This document shows, one piece after another, positions 29,223-39,406 of a DNA stretch of 64,000 nt. Under the pieces are notes generated by a model. The model searched no databases. It was not told the origin of the DNA and saw only the letters and a program-made list of their open reading frames with translations. The translations under genes were made by a program, and so were the position numbers. Each line of letters opens with the position of its first letter. The first letter of the stretch is position 1. The stretch is from Endozoicomonas sp. GU-1 (lineage in GTDB: Bacteria; Pseudomonadota; Gammaproteobacteria; Pseudomonadales; Endozoicomonadaceae), in NCBI RefSeq assembly GCF_027366395.1, contig NZ_CP114771.1, positions 2,356,001-2,420,000 on the forward strand. Reading direction: 5' to 3'.

Positions 29223-31280
29223 TTACCAGATCTTTACCCGGTCTTCTGGTTTGCGGTACATACCATCACCTTCTTCCACCTCAAAGGCTTTATAGAATTC
29301 ATCAAGGTTGGATAACACTCTCGCCCGATATTCACCCGGGGAATGGGGACCCACCACTAACTGCTGGCGCAAAGCCTCCTCACGGGATTTAATTCGCCAG
29401 ATCTGCGACCAGCCCAAAAAGAAACGCTGCTCTCCGGTAAAACCATCAATCACTGGTGACTCTTCGCCATTAAGCGACAACTGATAGGCTTTCAAGGCAA
29501 CACTCAAACCACCAAGATCGCCAATGTTCTCACCCAGGGTCAACTGGCCATTAATGCTGATATCATCGAACGGTTTAAAGGCGTTGTATTGATCCACCAG
29601 CCTGGCACCACGGGCCTTAAACTGCTCAAGGTCTTCCTCACCCCACCAGTTTCTCAGGTTGCCATCACCATCATACTTTGCGCCCTGGTCATCAAACCCA
29701 TGACCCAGCTCGTGACCAATAACCGCACCAATGGATCCGTAATTCACCGCATCATCGGCGGCCAGATTAAAAAACGGTGGTTGCAGTATGGCGGCTGGAA
29801 AAACAATTTCGTTGTTCACCGGATTGTAATAGGCGTTCACGGTCTGTGGTGTCATAAACCACTCACTGCGATCCACCGGTTTACCCGCCTTCCCGGCCAT
29901 CGTTGCGTACTGCCACTGACTGGAGCGCACAAGGTTGCCAACCAGGTCATCCGGCTTAATGTCCAGCGTTGAGTAATCACGCCATTGATCGGGATAACCA
30001 ATCTTTGGCGTAAATTTACTCAGTTTGATCCTGGCGGCAAATTTGGTTGGCGTACTCATCCAGGGAAGATCGTCAATGGAAGCTTCAAATCCCTCAATAA
30101 CGTTATCAACCAACACTGACATTCTGGCTTTTGCTTCCGGTGGAAAGTACGTTTTCACGTACTCCTTACCCAACAGTTCGCCAAGTACATCATCCGCTGC
30201 GTCAACACCCCGCTTCCAGCGTGGTGCAGGCTCCTCAATGCCTCTTAACGTTCTGCCGTAAAAATCAAAACGTACCTGGGCAAAGGGTTCACTTAAGGAC
30301 GACGCATAACTGTTTAACGTATGGAATGTCAGGTAGTTTTTCCATGTCGCGATATCAGTACCACTGATAATGGACGACAGTTTTTCAAAGTAGCCCGGCT
30401 GACGCACAATGACCTGGTCAACATCAACACCGGCCTGCCGGAGATACCGGGAAAAATCAAAATCCCCCATTAATTGATTGGCATCAGCTACTGTCATTTT
30501 GTTGTAGGCTTTGATCGGATCACGTCGCTCCACGCGAGACCACTGAACTTCAGCCAGCCTTGTTTCCAGCGCCATAATCCCCGTTGCCACTTGTTCCGGC
30601 TCTGGTTGACCCGCCAAGACCAAAAGCTCGGTCATGTAATCCTGGTATTGTTGCCGGATAGCCTTATATCGCTCCCCCTCTTCCAGGTAGTAGTCCCGAT
30701 CAGGAAGCCCCAACCCGGATTGACTCACATAGAGTGCATTCACTTCAGATTGTCGTGCATCATTATTGACGTACCAGCCTAATGGGGTGGTGATGCCCCT
30801 GGTCCCCAGGTCAGCCAGTAGCCCGGGCAAATCCTGATGTGTCTTTATACCAGCGATTCGGGAGAACTCAGCTGCTAAAGGCGTTACCCCAAGCTTATTG
30901 ATACGCTCCTCATCCATATAGCTGGCATAAAAATCCCCCAGCTTCCGTGCATCCTCATCAGCCGCCGATTGTCTGTTTTCTGCCGCTGCTTCCAATACTT
31001 TCCGAAGGGCTTCCTGAGACTCGTCATAAAGTTTGCTGAAGGCACCATAGCGTGATTTGTCTTCCGGTATCTCTGTTTTATCAAGCCATTGACCATTCAC
31101 ATAACGATAGAAATCATCCTGCGGACGCACGGACGAATCCATATTGTCATACTCAATACCAGAAATCTCAGGGGCCTGAGCTACTTTCTCGTGCTTCTCA
31201 AGAGAATGATGGGAGCTAACTGCACAGCCTGTTATTAACGCGGTACCGACAACAGCAACTGTCAGGAGTTTCAACTTCAT
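29223..31280 (-). CDS. M13-family zinc metallopeptidase lipoprotein (PepO/neprilysin-like)
   Basis: A 685-residue secreted endopeptidase. The N-terminus is a lipoprotein signal ending in the lipobox ITGCAV, so it should be anchored in a membrane facing the periplasm or surface. The catalytic domain shows the HELGH zinc motif in VIGHELGHGFDDQGAKYD and the downstream ENIGDLGG glutamate motif. The NAYYNPVNNEIVFPAAIL segment is typical of the family. Length fits M13. It probably degrades short peptides. It is followed by a hairpin and a GNAT gene, and preceded by mdlB on the same strand. Confidence 0.93.
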   Translation of the reverse strand: MKLKLLTVAVVGTALITGCAVSSHHSLEKHEKVAQAPEISGIEYDNMDSSVRPQDDFYRYVNGQWLDKTEIPEDKSRYGAFSKLYDESQEALRKVLEAAAENRQSAADEDARKLGDFYASYMDEERINKLGVTPLAAEFSRIAGIKTHQDLPGLLADLGTRGITTPLGWYVNNDARQSEVNALYVSQSGLGLPDRDYYLEEGERYKAIRQQYQDYMTELLVLAGQPEPEQVATGIMALETRLAEVQWSRVERRDPIKAYNKMTVADANQLMGDFDFSRYLRQAGVDVDQVIVRQPGYFEKLSSIISGTDIATWKNYLTFHTLNSYASSLSEPFAQVRFDFYGRTLRGIEEPAPRWKRGVDAADDVLGELLGKEYVKTYFPPEAKARMSVLVDNVIEGFEASIDDLPWMSTPTKFAARIKLSKFTPKIGYPDQWRDYSTLDIKPDDLVGNLVRSSQWQYATMAGKAGKPVDRSEWFMTPQTVNAYYNPVNNEIVFPAAILQPPFFNLAADDAVNYGSIGAVIGHELGHGFDDQGAKYDGDGNLRNWWGEEDLEQFKARGARLVDQYNAFKPFDDISINGQLTLGENIGDLGGLSVALKAYQLSLNGEESPVIDGFTGEQRFFLGWSQIWRIKSREEALRQQLVVGPHSPGEYRARVLSNLDEFYKAFEVEEGDGMYRKPEDRVKIW

Positions 31281-31401
31281 AGGCTTAACTCTTCGTTTCC
31301 TGATCCATATGGTTTAAACAATCAGTGTATAATTTCGGTTCATTTTAAACGACGATATCTGTCTGTTTGCAAAAATACGGTTGCAAAAGGCCTGATAGAC
31401 T

Positions 31402-33225
31402 TTAACTAACCAGCGACAACCTGTCAGACTCCTGCACTACAACATCCTGCTGTGCCTTAAACATATCCCGATACAACCCCGGCTCTTTCAGCAGTGACTG
31501 ATGAGTTCCACGCTGAACTATTTTGCCTCGCTCCATCACCAGAATCAGATCTGCGTCTTCAATAGTGTTCAATCTGTGGGCAATCGCTAACGTCGTTCTG
31601 CCCTGCCTCAGGGTAAACAACGACTGTTTGATAGCCAGCTCGGTTTCACTATCGATATTGGCAGTGGCTTCATCCATGATCAGAATCGCTGGGTCCTGAG
31701 CCAGCGTTCTGGCAAACGACAACAACTGTTTCTCACCACTTGACAGTGACTGCCCACGCTCCCCCATTTTCTCTTCATAGCCATCATGAAGCTGCTCTAT
31801 AAAACCAGATGCCTGAACCCGGTTAGCAGCTTCTTTTACTCCCTGATCAGAGATGTCAGCCTTTCCCAAGTGGATGTTCTCAGCAATACTGCCCTGAAAA
31901 ACAAAAGGCTCCTGAAACACCAGGCCAAGGCTGTCTCTCAAGGCCTGTTCGGAGAATAAGGCCAGGGGCTGGTCATCTATCAGCACTGAACCTTTCTGGT
32001 ATTCATAAAACCGCATTAACAGGTTAACAATGGAACTTTTACCACTGCCAGTATGGCCAACCAGTGCGACAAATTGCCCGGGCTCAACGGTAAAACTGAT
32101 ACCATCCAACGCCTTGTTAACCCCATCATAAGACAGCTCAACATCACGAAACTCTATACGACCACGCTGAATAACCACACCATTCTTACGCTCCGGTCTA
32201 TCCTCAACCGGTTCATCCATCAACTGGAAAACCCGCTCAGCAGAAACCACTGACTGCTGCCAAACCTGCATCTGCATGGTGATATGGGTCAATGGCTCAA
32301 ACATACGATCGAGATAGTTGATAAACGCATAAAGCAACCCGATCTCTACCGGCCCGCTCAATGCCTGACCAGTAAAGCCACCGACCATTAATGCAAGCGC
32401 CAACATGGCAGCAAAATGGACCATTGGCCTCAGGAGCACGCCATTAATGATCACCAGACGATTCTGAATCCGCTGATACTCTTCACACGTATCTTCAAAC
32501 TGCTGACTGACCCGCTTCTGCTGACGCAATACCTGAATAACCGACATCCCCTGTATGGATTCATTAATCCGGGTATTGATATCACTGAGCACAGTGCGGG
32601 ATGCATGAAACACCGGATGGCTGTATTTCTGATAAAGATAAATACAGCCAACAATAATGGGCAGAATACCCAGACAGAACAGTGCCAGCCGAACATCCAG
32701 CAAAAACATGGCGATGATGACGCCAATAATGGTGACAACACCTTTGATGGTATCGGGCAGTGCCTGAACGAACAGATCCCGAACAGTTTCTGTATCGTTA
32801 GTCACCCTTGACACCAGCTTGCCCACCGGCTCCCGGTCAAAAAAAGCCATCGGTAGCCGGAACAGGTGATTAAACACTTGACGACGAATATCGTGTACTA
32901 CCGACAGCGCCACCTTTTGAAACAGCATGGCTTCAAACCAGCTCATCACGGCGGCCATCAGGTACATTCCCATAAAACCAACCGCTAACAGGATCAGGGC
33001 ATTCTGATCCCAGTCACGGGGAACCACATGGTCATCAATAAACGTTTTCATTAAAACCGGCGCATAGAGCGTGGCACCGGTACCCAGCAACATAAGCAAA
33101 AGACTGAGCACCAGCTGCCGCCGGTAGGGTCTTCCATAATTCAACAGCCGTATAAACTGCTGCTTATTGTTCTTATTCCTTTCCAACACGTTCCCACCCA
33201 GTTCCCAAGGTCCGGCAAAAGTCAC
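31402..33225 (-). CDS. mdlB: ABC exporter half-transporter, MdlB-like (SmdB)
   Basis: A 607-residue fused permease/ATPase. Six N-terminal membrane helices precede a nucleotide-binding domain with Walker A GHTGSGKSS, Q-loop VFQEP, signature LSSGEKQLLSFAR, Walker B ILIMDEATA and H-loop IAHRL. The pair with mdlA and the Mdl-type sequence indicate a heterodimeric multidrug or lipid exporter. The frame begins with a GTG at 33225 that overlaps the mdlA stop (GTGA), implying coupling. A TTG 13 codons in is an alternative start. This subunit is intact, whereas its partner is frameshifted. Confidence 0.88.
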   Translation of the reverse strand: MTFAGPWELGGNVLERNKNNKQQFIRLLNYGRPYRRQLVLSLLLMLLGTGATLYAPVLMKTFIDDHVVPRDWDQNALILLAVGFMGMYLMAAVMSWFEAMLFQKVALSVVHDIRRQVFNHLFRLPMAFFDREPVGKLVSRVTNDTETVRDLFVQALPDTIKGVVTIIGVIIAMFLLDVRLALFCLGILPIIVGCIYLYQKYSHPVFHASRTVLSDINTRINESIQGMSVIQVLRQQKRVSQQFEDTCEEYQRIQNRLVIINGVLLRPMVHFAAMLALALMVGGFTGQALSGPVEIGLLYAFINYLDRMFEPLTHITMQMQVWQQSVVSAERVFQLMDEPVEDRPERKNGVVIQRGRIEFRDVELSYDGVNKALDGISFTVEPGQFVALVGHTGSGKSSIVNLLMRFYEYQKGSVLIDDQPLALFSEQALRDSLGLVFQEPFVFQGSIAENIHLGKADISDQGVKEAANRVQASGFIEQLHDGYEEKMGERGQSLSSGEKQLLSFARTLAQDPAILIMDEATANIDSETELAIKQSLFTLRQGRTTLAIAHRLNTIEDADLILVMERGKIVQRGTHQSLLKEPGLYRDMFKAQQDVVVQESDRLSLVS

Positions 33226-34956
33226 CCTGATGTTTTTATTTCCAGAGACTGACGTTTAAATATTCTGGCGTACCAGCCATTCCCGGCGATCAACTCCCTG
33301 TGTGCCCCTGATTCGCTGATCCTGCCTTGATCAAGCACCACAATCTGGTCCGCCTTGTTCAAGTTAGTCAGTCGTTGGGTAATCAGAACAATGGTTTTCT
33401 GTTGACCTGATGTTATTAAGTTGTCGAGAATTCTCGCCTCAGTCTGCATATCCAGAGAGCAAAAAGCATCATCAAACAGCAGAACATCCGCATCCAGCAG
33501 TAATGCCCGGGCAATGGTCAGCCTTTGCTTCTGGCCACCGGACAGGTTGACTCCTTTCTCACCTAGCATGGTTTCATAACCATCTTGAAACTGCACGATG
33601 TCGTCATGGACACAGGCCAGCCTGGCAACCTGTTCAATCTCTGCACGGCTGGCCAACGGTTTTCCAAACGCAATGTTTTGTGCAATGGTCGCAGAAAACA
33701 AAAACGGCTCCTGAGCCACCAGGGCGAAGCGGCTTCTGAGCTGATCCAGCGAGAACTGTTGATGATCAACACCATTTAACTGAATACTTACGGCAGCATC
33801 GTCGTACTGTCGTAACAGCAGCCTCAGCAAGGTGGACTTCCCACTGCCAGTTCTGCCACAAATACCCACAAACTGCCCTTTCGTCAGAGTCAGTGCCAAC
33901 TGCCCCAAAGCCGCTTTATCGGCACCCGGGTAAGTAAAGCTTTTAATGTCAAAGTCCATCCAGGCTTTTAACAGTCTCGAATTCACTATCAACCACACCG
34001 GGCTTTTCACCCATCAATGACTGAAGGCGGTTGAGCGAGGCATTCCCCCTTTCCACAATATTGAACAGCCAGCCAAAGGCAAACATTGGCCAGACCAGTA
34101 AACCCAGATATATGGTAAATGTCGTCAGTTCGCCGAGCGTCATCAGGCCACTGTCAATGCGCCATGCACCGAAACCCAGACTTCCCAGGATAGAAACACC
34201 CACACAAATGGAAATCGTCGGATCAAACATCGCATCAATCCGGGCCACTTGCATATTGGCAGCGACGGTAGTTTCTGATTGAGCTGCGAACTTCTGCATC
34301 TGTGAACGGTTCAAATCATGGGCCCTGATCGCCCGCACTCCGGAAACCGCTTCCTGAACCCGGTTATTGAGATCGGAAAACGCCTCCTGGGCCAGCTTGA
34401 ATCGGGCATGCAGTAAGCCCGCATACCTGAACATCAGCCAGGCCATGACCGGGAAAGGCAGCAGCGCAGCCACGGTCATCTCCCAGCCGCACACCAGAAC
34501 CATGGCAATAATCACCGCAGAACCGGCAATCATGGAGTCCACCAGAGTAAGCACGCCCTCTGCCGCTGTCATTTCAATGGCTCTTACGTCATTGGTCCCG
34601 TGAGCCATCAAGTCACCGGTATTGTGTCGTTGATAGAACTCCGGCGACATCCGGGTAAGGTGATGAAATAAACGCAGACGCATGACTCTGCCTAGCTCAA
34701 TCGCTCCACCAAACAGCATAATCCGCCAGCCATTTCGCAGGGCGTATATGGCAAGACCAATAAAGGCAATAAGCAGCGATGACTGCAAAACACTGGCAAA
34801 AGTAATACTGCCCTGCTGCACCTCATCGACGAGATCACCAATAATCCAGGGCGGCAATAACTCTGCCAGAGACACCAGAATCAGAAAAAGTACACAACAG
34901 CTGTAACGCAGCCAGTGTTGCTTAAAGAACCATCCCAGGTTCCAGAAAATAGACAT
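33222..34956 (-). pseudogene. mdlA: ABC exporter half-transporter, MdlA-like (SmdA), frameshifted
   Basis: One 577-residue gene in two frames. The membrane domain runs from the ATG at 34956 (AGAGGGGA ribosome site) to about 33958 and then hits a stop. The ATPase part (DFDIKSFTYPG..., Walker A GRTGSGKST, signature LSGGQKQRLTIAR, Walker B VLLFDDAFCSLD) continues in another frame to 33222. Removing one base of the CC pair at 33956-33957 restores ...SLD-DFDIKSF. The break falls in the linker between domains, so separate translation of both domains is conceivable but unproven. The gene is upstream of mdlB and overlaps it. Confidence 0.85.
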
Positions 34957-35009
34957 GTATCCCCTCTTGTTTTTAACTGCCAAATACAGCTTTATAATTT
35001 CCTTCACAT

Positions 35010-35066
35010 AAAAAAAATCCCTCCCTCCCCGTGGATTTAACCACGATGGCAGTTAGGGAGGGAGGA
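35010..35066 (-). terminator. Strong terminator after the TonB2/TPR operon
   Basis: On the minus strand, TCCTCCCTCCCT (about 35066-35055) pairs with AGGGAGGGA (about 35026-35018). An inner hairpin CGTGG/CCACG lies between them, and eight T residues follow. It begins 14 bases past the TPR stop and separates that operon from mdlA. Confidence 0.88.
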
Positions 35067-35079
35067 ATTTATTTGCCGA

Positions 35080-36321
35080 TTACTGGTTATTCAGGTCCTG
35101 TTGCAAAAAGCCAATCCAGGAGTTGGCCTGCCCTCTACTGCTCTGAATAGACGCCGCTTTCTCCATATAACCCAGTGATTTTCGACTATCTCCCAGCTGA
35201 TAGTGGGCCATTCCTGTTAGAAAAAGCACCTCTCCCTGCTGCTTCTCGCTAATCCCGTCAAAAGGATTGGCAACCAGCGTCAGTAACTCCTGATAACGCT
35301 CGGAACGAGCCAACATTCTGGCCAATTTAACCTGCAGATCAGGATCTTGCTCAAGTTCCAGCGCTCGATTAAAAGCATCAATAGCCTTGCTATTCTCCCG
35401 GGCATGGGACCAGAAATTGGCAAGCTTCTTCAGGTTTTCAAAATTACTGTCGACCAGCCCAGCTTCCATTCCCTGTGAATAAACAACGCCAGCCTGATAA
35501 GGCACTTGTTGATAAGTCAGGAAGTTTGCCAGCTGTGTGTAGTCACTTTCCTTATCAAACAGGCCATTGCGATAGGCTGCTCGCAGTGCTGCCAGTGCCG
35601 CTGCATCCCGCTTGATGGACATATTCATGCCTGAAAGCTGCAGCCAGTACTGTTTTTTCTGCGGTGCCAGAGTGACCAGTATTTCCAGAACATCAATGGC
35701 TTTGGGAATCTCTTTCAACTCATAATGGGCGGCCAGCAACAGGGTATACCAGGATTCCGGAGGTGCTTCCGACGCCGCAATTGCCTTCTTCGCCGGATCT
35801 ACCACATTTTTCCATTCCTGCATTCTGGAATAGCCGTTGGCCAGCATAATCCAGGCACTGGCCGGTATCGCAACTTTCTCATCCAGATTAGCCATCCAGA
35901 CTTTCAGCTGGTCGATCCCTTCCCGGTACTGACCTTTCATCATCAACAGCTGTGCAAGGTTATAGCGAACCTGCTGAGCTGCGGGTAAATGCAGTGCATC
36001 ATCAGCCAGGGCTGATCGAAAATAACCGATGGCTTTGTCGTATTGCTCCTGGTTGGCAAATACGACGCCCAGCATCTGGTTAACCGCTGCCTTATCGAAT
36101 TTGCTGTTTTTTACTTTGCCAAGCACATGCTCAAGGCTTTGACGAGCCGAGGCATAATCATCTTCAGCCATTTGTTCCTGGGCTTTGAGAATGTACTTAT
36201 AGGTAATCTGCCGCAGCTCTGGCGCTTTTTTGGGAGCGGCCATGGCCAGCGGAGCACTTATGCCCGCCAGCAGCACAGAAACCATAGCCGTCTTTTTTAG
36301 ACTTAACCTTATACTGTCCAT
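35080..36321 (-). CDS. Periplasmic TPR protein of the TonB2 operon
   Basis: A 413-residue protein with a Sec signal peptide ending at about SAPLAMA. It is followed by helical tetratricopeptide-like repeats across the whole chain; several units have the pattern AxxxLGxxxxxxxxYxxAIxxFxxAL. TPR proteins commonly close TonB2-type operons (ttpC-exbB-exbD-tonB-tpr) in Vibrio and Shewanella relatives, where they are thought to assist the TonB complex. It starts 15 bases after tonB and precedes a strong terminator, so it is the last gene of the unit. Confidence 0.8.
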   Translation of the reverse strand: MDSIRLSLKKTAMVSVLLAGISAPLAMAAPKKAPELRQITYKYILKAQEQMAEDDYASARQSLEHVLGKVKNSKFDKAAVNQMLGVVFANQEQYDKAIGYFRSALADDALHLPAAQQVRYNLAQLLMMKGQYREGIDQLKVWMANLDEKVAIPASAWIMLANGYSRMQEWKNVVDPAKKAIAASEAPPESWYTLLLAAHYELKEIPKAIDVLEILVTLAPQKKQYWLQLSGMNMSIKRDAAALAALRAAYRNGLFDKESDYTQLANFLTYQQVPYQAGVVYSQGMEAGLVDSNFENLKKLANFWSHARENSKAIDAFNRALELEQDPDLQVKLARMLARSERYQELLTLVANPFDGISEKQQGEVLFLTGMAHYQLGDSRKSLGYMEKAASIQSSRGQANSWIGFLQQDLNNQ

Positions 36322-36336
36322 GGTTTACTCCACTCG

Positions 36337-36963
36337 TTATTCCAAGACGAACTCATATTCCTGCTGCTGTGTACGTGCCACCGCAACACCGTCTTCCATT
36401 GCCGGTTTAAACTTCCATTTCAGAGCAGCCTTTTTAATCGCCTTGCCGAATCCTTTACCACGGGGCTTTTCTTTGACAATTTTTACGTCCGATACCCGGC
36501 CATCGGCATTAACCGTGTACTGAAAGACCACTGAACCGCCCACACCACTTTGCAGTGCTTTACGGGGATACATGGGGCTGAACTTATTCAGAGGAACCGG
36601 ACCACCACCAGCAGAAACACCACCTGAGGCATACAGGCCAGCACCGTCGCCTACGGCCAGGTCCAGATCCACATCCACCTGGGGCACGTCCATCTTCACC
36701 TGCTCGATCACCGGCTTATCCACCTGCTGGGAGATTTTCATCTCTGGCGGTGGCGGTGGCCGTTTAGGCTGGGGCTTTGGGATTTCCCGCTTTTTCTCTT
36801 TGATGGTTTCCGGACGCTGCAAGCGAATAAACTCGCTGATCCGGTTATCATCGGCCTCGACCAGTTCATGGCGGTTGTTGTTGACCAGGGCATTCATCAC
36901 CGCAAACAACCCCAGTACCACCACAAAACCCAGACCGAGTGCTGCTAAATAACGCATACGCAC
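36337..36963 (-). CDS. tonB: TonB2-type energy transducer
   Basis: A 208-residue protein with one N-terminal membrane helix, a proline-rich periplasmic spacer (KPQPKRPPPPPE) and a C-terminal TonB domain with PLNKFSPMYPRKALQSG and GSVVFQYTVNADGRV. It spans the periplasm and transmits proton-motive force to outer-membrane receptors. It is shorter than E. coli TonB, as TonB2 proteins usually are. exbD lies 25 bases upstream. The C-terminal block WKFKPAMEDGVAVA is complete. Confidence 0.92.
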   Translation of the reverse strand: MRMRYLAALGLGFVVVLGLFAVMNALVNNNRHELVEADDNRISEFIRLQRPETIKEKKREIPKPQPKRPPPPPEMKISQQVDKPVIEQVKMDVPQVDVDLDLAVGDGAGLYASGGVSAGGGPVPLNKFSPMYPRKALQSGVGGSVVFQYTVNADGRVSDVKIVKEKPRGKGFGKAIKKAALKWKFKPAMEDGVAVARTQQQEYEFVLE

Positions 36964-36988
36964 CTCTCACTACACCGATCCAACAGCT

Positions 36989-37393
36989 TTATGGTTCCCG
37001 TGCAGACACGGAGATGCTGTAAACACCCGCCAGTCTCACCTGGTCCATGACTTCTACGACAATGCCAGATTCGGATTTCTTATCCGCCTGGATTACCACC
37101 GCACCTTCCGGGTTTTCTGCCTTCAGGCGTTCAACGTTGGCACGAACCGCACCCACTTCTACCCGGCGTTTGTCAATCCACACCGCACCGGTGTCGCTCA
37201 CGGCGATCATGATATTGCCTTTTTTCACCACCTGGGCGGAATTGGCCGTAGGCCGGTTAACATCAATACCGGCTTCTTTAATAAACGACGTTGTTACAAT
37301 GAAAAAGATGAGCATGATAAACACGATGTCCAGCATCGGTGTCATATCAATCCCCGCATCTTCCTGTGCGCCGTTGCTATAGCGTCTTCTCAT
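36989..37393 (-). CDS. exbD: ExbD biopolymer transport protein
   Basis: A 134-residue ExbD/TolR protein. A short cytoplasmic N-terminus is followed by DMTPMLDIVFIMLIFFIVTT, whose membrane-embedded Asp is the conserved proton-path residue. A periplasmic domain follows. It works with ExbB and the TtpC-type partner to energise TonB. It sits between exbB and tonB in the expected order. Confidence 0.94.
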   Translation of the reverse strand: MRRRYSNGAQEDAGIDMTPMLDIVFIMLIFFIVTTSFIKEAGIDVNRPTANSAQVVKKGNIMIAVSDTGAVWIDKRRVEVGAVRANVERLKAENPEGAVVIQADKKSESGIVVEVMDQVRLAGVYSISVSAREP

Positions 37394-37446
37394 TATTCTT
37401 TCCTCTCACCCGTTGCACTGCCGGGGGCAGTGCAATGGCAATTCAA

Positions 37447-37968
37447 TCAATGCTGCATGGAATCGGCGACTTTATGGCTCACCCGGACGGCACGCTTCTC
37501 AAGCAATGCGCTGAAATAAAGACCGGACAGTGCGGCCACCATTCCTGCCATGGTAGGAATCGTGGCCTTGGAAATACCCGAGGCCATGGCCCTTGGGCTG
37601 CCGGTACCGGTGACGGCCAGTACATCAAATACCTGAACCATGCCCACTACTGTTCCCAGCAGTCCTAATAATGGACAAAGGGCGATCAGGGTTTTGATCA
37701 TGGGCAGCCCCTGCTTTGCACTCAGGGAGACCTTGGAGATCATGGCGGTACGAATATGCCGGGCCTGCCAGGACAACTTGTCTGACCGGTTCTGCCACTT
37801 CTCAATGGTTCCCTTAACCAGCTTCGGGCTTTCGAGAAAAAAGAACAGATAACGCTCAATTACCAGCACCCAGAGCATCAGGGTCAGCACAAAGAGCATC
37901 ATCAGTACATCGCCGCCCATGCCTAAAAAGCGGCGAATGGAGTCAATTTCTTCCAGTAACCAGAGCAT
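37447..37968 (-). CDS. exbB: ExbB2 proton-channel protein (MotA/TolQ/ExbB family)
   Basis: A 173-residue membrane protein of the small ExbB2 type. Three hydrophobic helices are visible, with the conserved C-terminal block LIALCPLLGLLGTVVGMVQVFDVLAVTG followed by GISKATIPTMAGMVAALSGL. It forms the proton channel with ExbD. It starts 10 bases after the larger paralogue ttpC. Size matches the TonB2 cluster version rather than E. coli ExbB (244). Confidence 0.93.
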   Translation of the reverse strand: MLWLLEEIDSIRRFLGMGGDVLMMLFVLTLMLWVLVIERYLFFFLESPKLVKGTIEKWQNRSDKLSWQARHIRTAMISKVSLSAKQGLPMIKTLIALCPLLGLLGTVVGMVQVFDVLAVTGTGSPRAMASGISKATIPTMAGMVAALSGLYFSALLEKRAVRVSHKVADSMQH

Positions 37969-37978
37969 GGATTACTCC

Positions 37979-39406
37979 TTACGCCGGTTCAGCAGCGTTG
38001 ACGGACACCGTAGTACGAGCATTACGTGCGCCAGTATTCAGGTCCTGCTCCTGATGACGGGCAATAAAACCGGCGCTCTGCTCTTCAAGTACCTGAATCA
38101 GACGACGACTCTTGCTATTCACCAGGCTGTGGGTAAACAGGGTCGGAATGGCGACAACCAGGCCCAGCATAGTGGTAACCAGTGCTTCGGAAATACCGTT
38201 AGCCATCAGCTTCGGATCACCCGTACCAAACAGGGTAATGGCCTGGAAGGTAGCGATCATACCAACCACTGTTCCCAGCAGGCCCAACAGTGGTGCTACT
38301 GAAGCGATCAGTTTAATACCACCCACACCGCGTTCAATGGAAGGCGCTGCACGCATGATGATTTCATCAAGTTTCAACTCGAGGGTTTCAAGGTCGGCAT
38401 CACGGTTATCCTGATAAGCCTGCATGATGTCACCCAGAGGATTACCTTTGATGACCTGATCGGTTTTCTGCTGTTTGCGAACACCCTGACCAATTCGTGT
38501 CAGGTTAATAAAGCAGGCAGCCGCCAGCAGCAGACCAAAGGCACCCAGACCAAGGATGACATAGCCGACAACTCCCCCCTGATCAATTCGCTCCCCAATA
38601 CTTGGGCTTTGCACCAGCAGTGAGAGAATCTGGCCACGAGATGGATCTAGATAGAACGGCGTATAACCGGTGGCAGAGGCTTCCAGTTCAGAAACGGCAG
38701 AGAGAATGCCAGACTGTGGCTGGCGGGACAGCTCCTGGAACTTGCCAACGGCTGGAGAGTAAGTCAGGTATTTACCATCGGCGATGGCATTAAAGCTACC
38801 GACACGAATGATGTCTTTCTGAGCCTCATCGCCTTCTCCGTAAACAACCGTGGCCGGCATGTTAACCACACGACCGGATTCCACCATTTCACGGAGTACT
38901 TCGTGCCAGAACTGCTCCAGTTTGGCGGTTGTTGGCAGTTTTTTACTTTCGGCCATTTCCGCCATAAAAGCGGTTCTTTCAGGATATTGTGCGGTGATCA
39001 TGGAGGCTTCAAAGATACCTTTGTTATCACCGGCAAACTGACGCACAACACCGAACAGTTCTTTCAGCTCTCCAGAGCGAATATCCAGCGTATTCTGAGT
39101 TTCCTTAAGAACTTTTTCATTGTCGTCCGACTGTTTGAGCAACTGATCACTCAGGGTTTCCTGGGCCTTAAGCTCCGCTTTAGCTTCTGCCAGCAAACGC
39201 TGTTGTGAGTTTTTATCACTTAAGAAGCGTGCTTCACGGGCTTTGTTGTCACGGCTTTCGGTAACGCTGTCTGCCTTGATTTTATTCAAAAGATCCTGCA
39301 GCGCAGCAGCACCTTCGCTGGCACCGGCCGAGAATGTCAGGCCAAGCCCCAGGGATACCACCAGTGGTTTTACCACGGCTTTTGTAATAGCGGTAATGTA
39401 CTTCAT
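37979..39406 (-). CDS. ttpC: TtpC-type large MotA/TolQ/ExbB proton-channel protein
   Basis: A 475-residue protein with a signal sequence. A long periplasmic coiled-coil region covers about residues 30-250. A C-terminal ExbB-like unit contains LIASVAPLLGLLGTVVGMIATFQAITLFGTG and GISEALVTTMLGLVVAIPTLF. TtpC is an extra component specific to TonB2 systems in Vibrio and relatives, where it is needed for TonB2-dependent uptake. The ATG overlaps the stop of the DUF3450 gene (TAATG), so the two are coupled. Confidence 0.88.
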   Translation of the reverse strand: MKYITAITKAVVKPLVVSLGLGLTFSAGASEGAAALQDLLNKIKADSVTESRDNKAREARFLSDKNSQQRLLAEAKAELKAQETLSDQLLKQSDDNEKVLKETQNTLDIRSGELKELFGVVRQFAGDNKGIFEASMITAQYPERTAFMAEMAESKKLPTTAKLEQFWHEVLREMVESGRVVNMPATVVYGEGDEAQKDIIRVGSFNAIADGKYLTYSPAVGKFQELSRQPQSGILSAVSELEASATGYTPFYLDPSRGQILSLLVQSPSIGERIDQGGVVGYVILGLGAFGLLLAAACFINLTRIGQGVRKQQKTDQVIKGNPLGDIMQAYQDNRDADLETLELKLDEIIMRAAPSIERGVGGIKLIASVAPLLGLLGTVVGMIATFQAITLFGTGDPKLMANGISEALVTTMLGLVVAIPTLFTHSLVNSKSRRLIQVLEEQSAGFIARHQEQDLNTGARNARTTVSVNAAEPA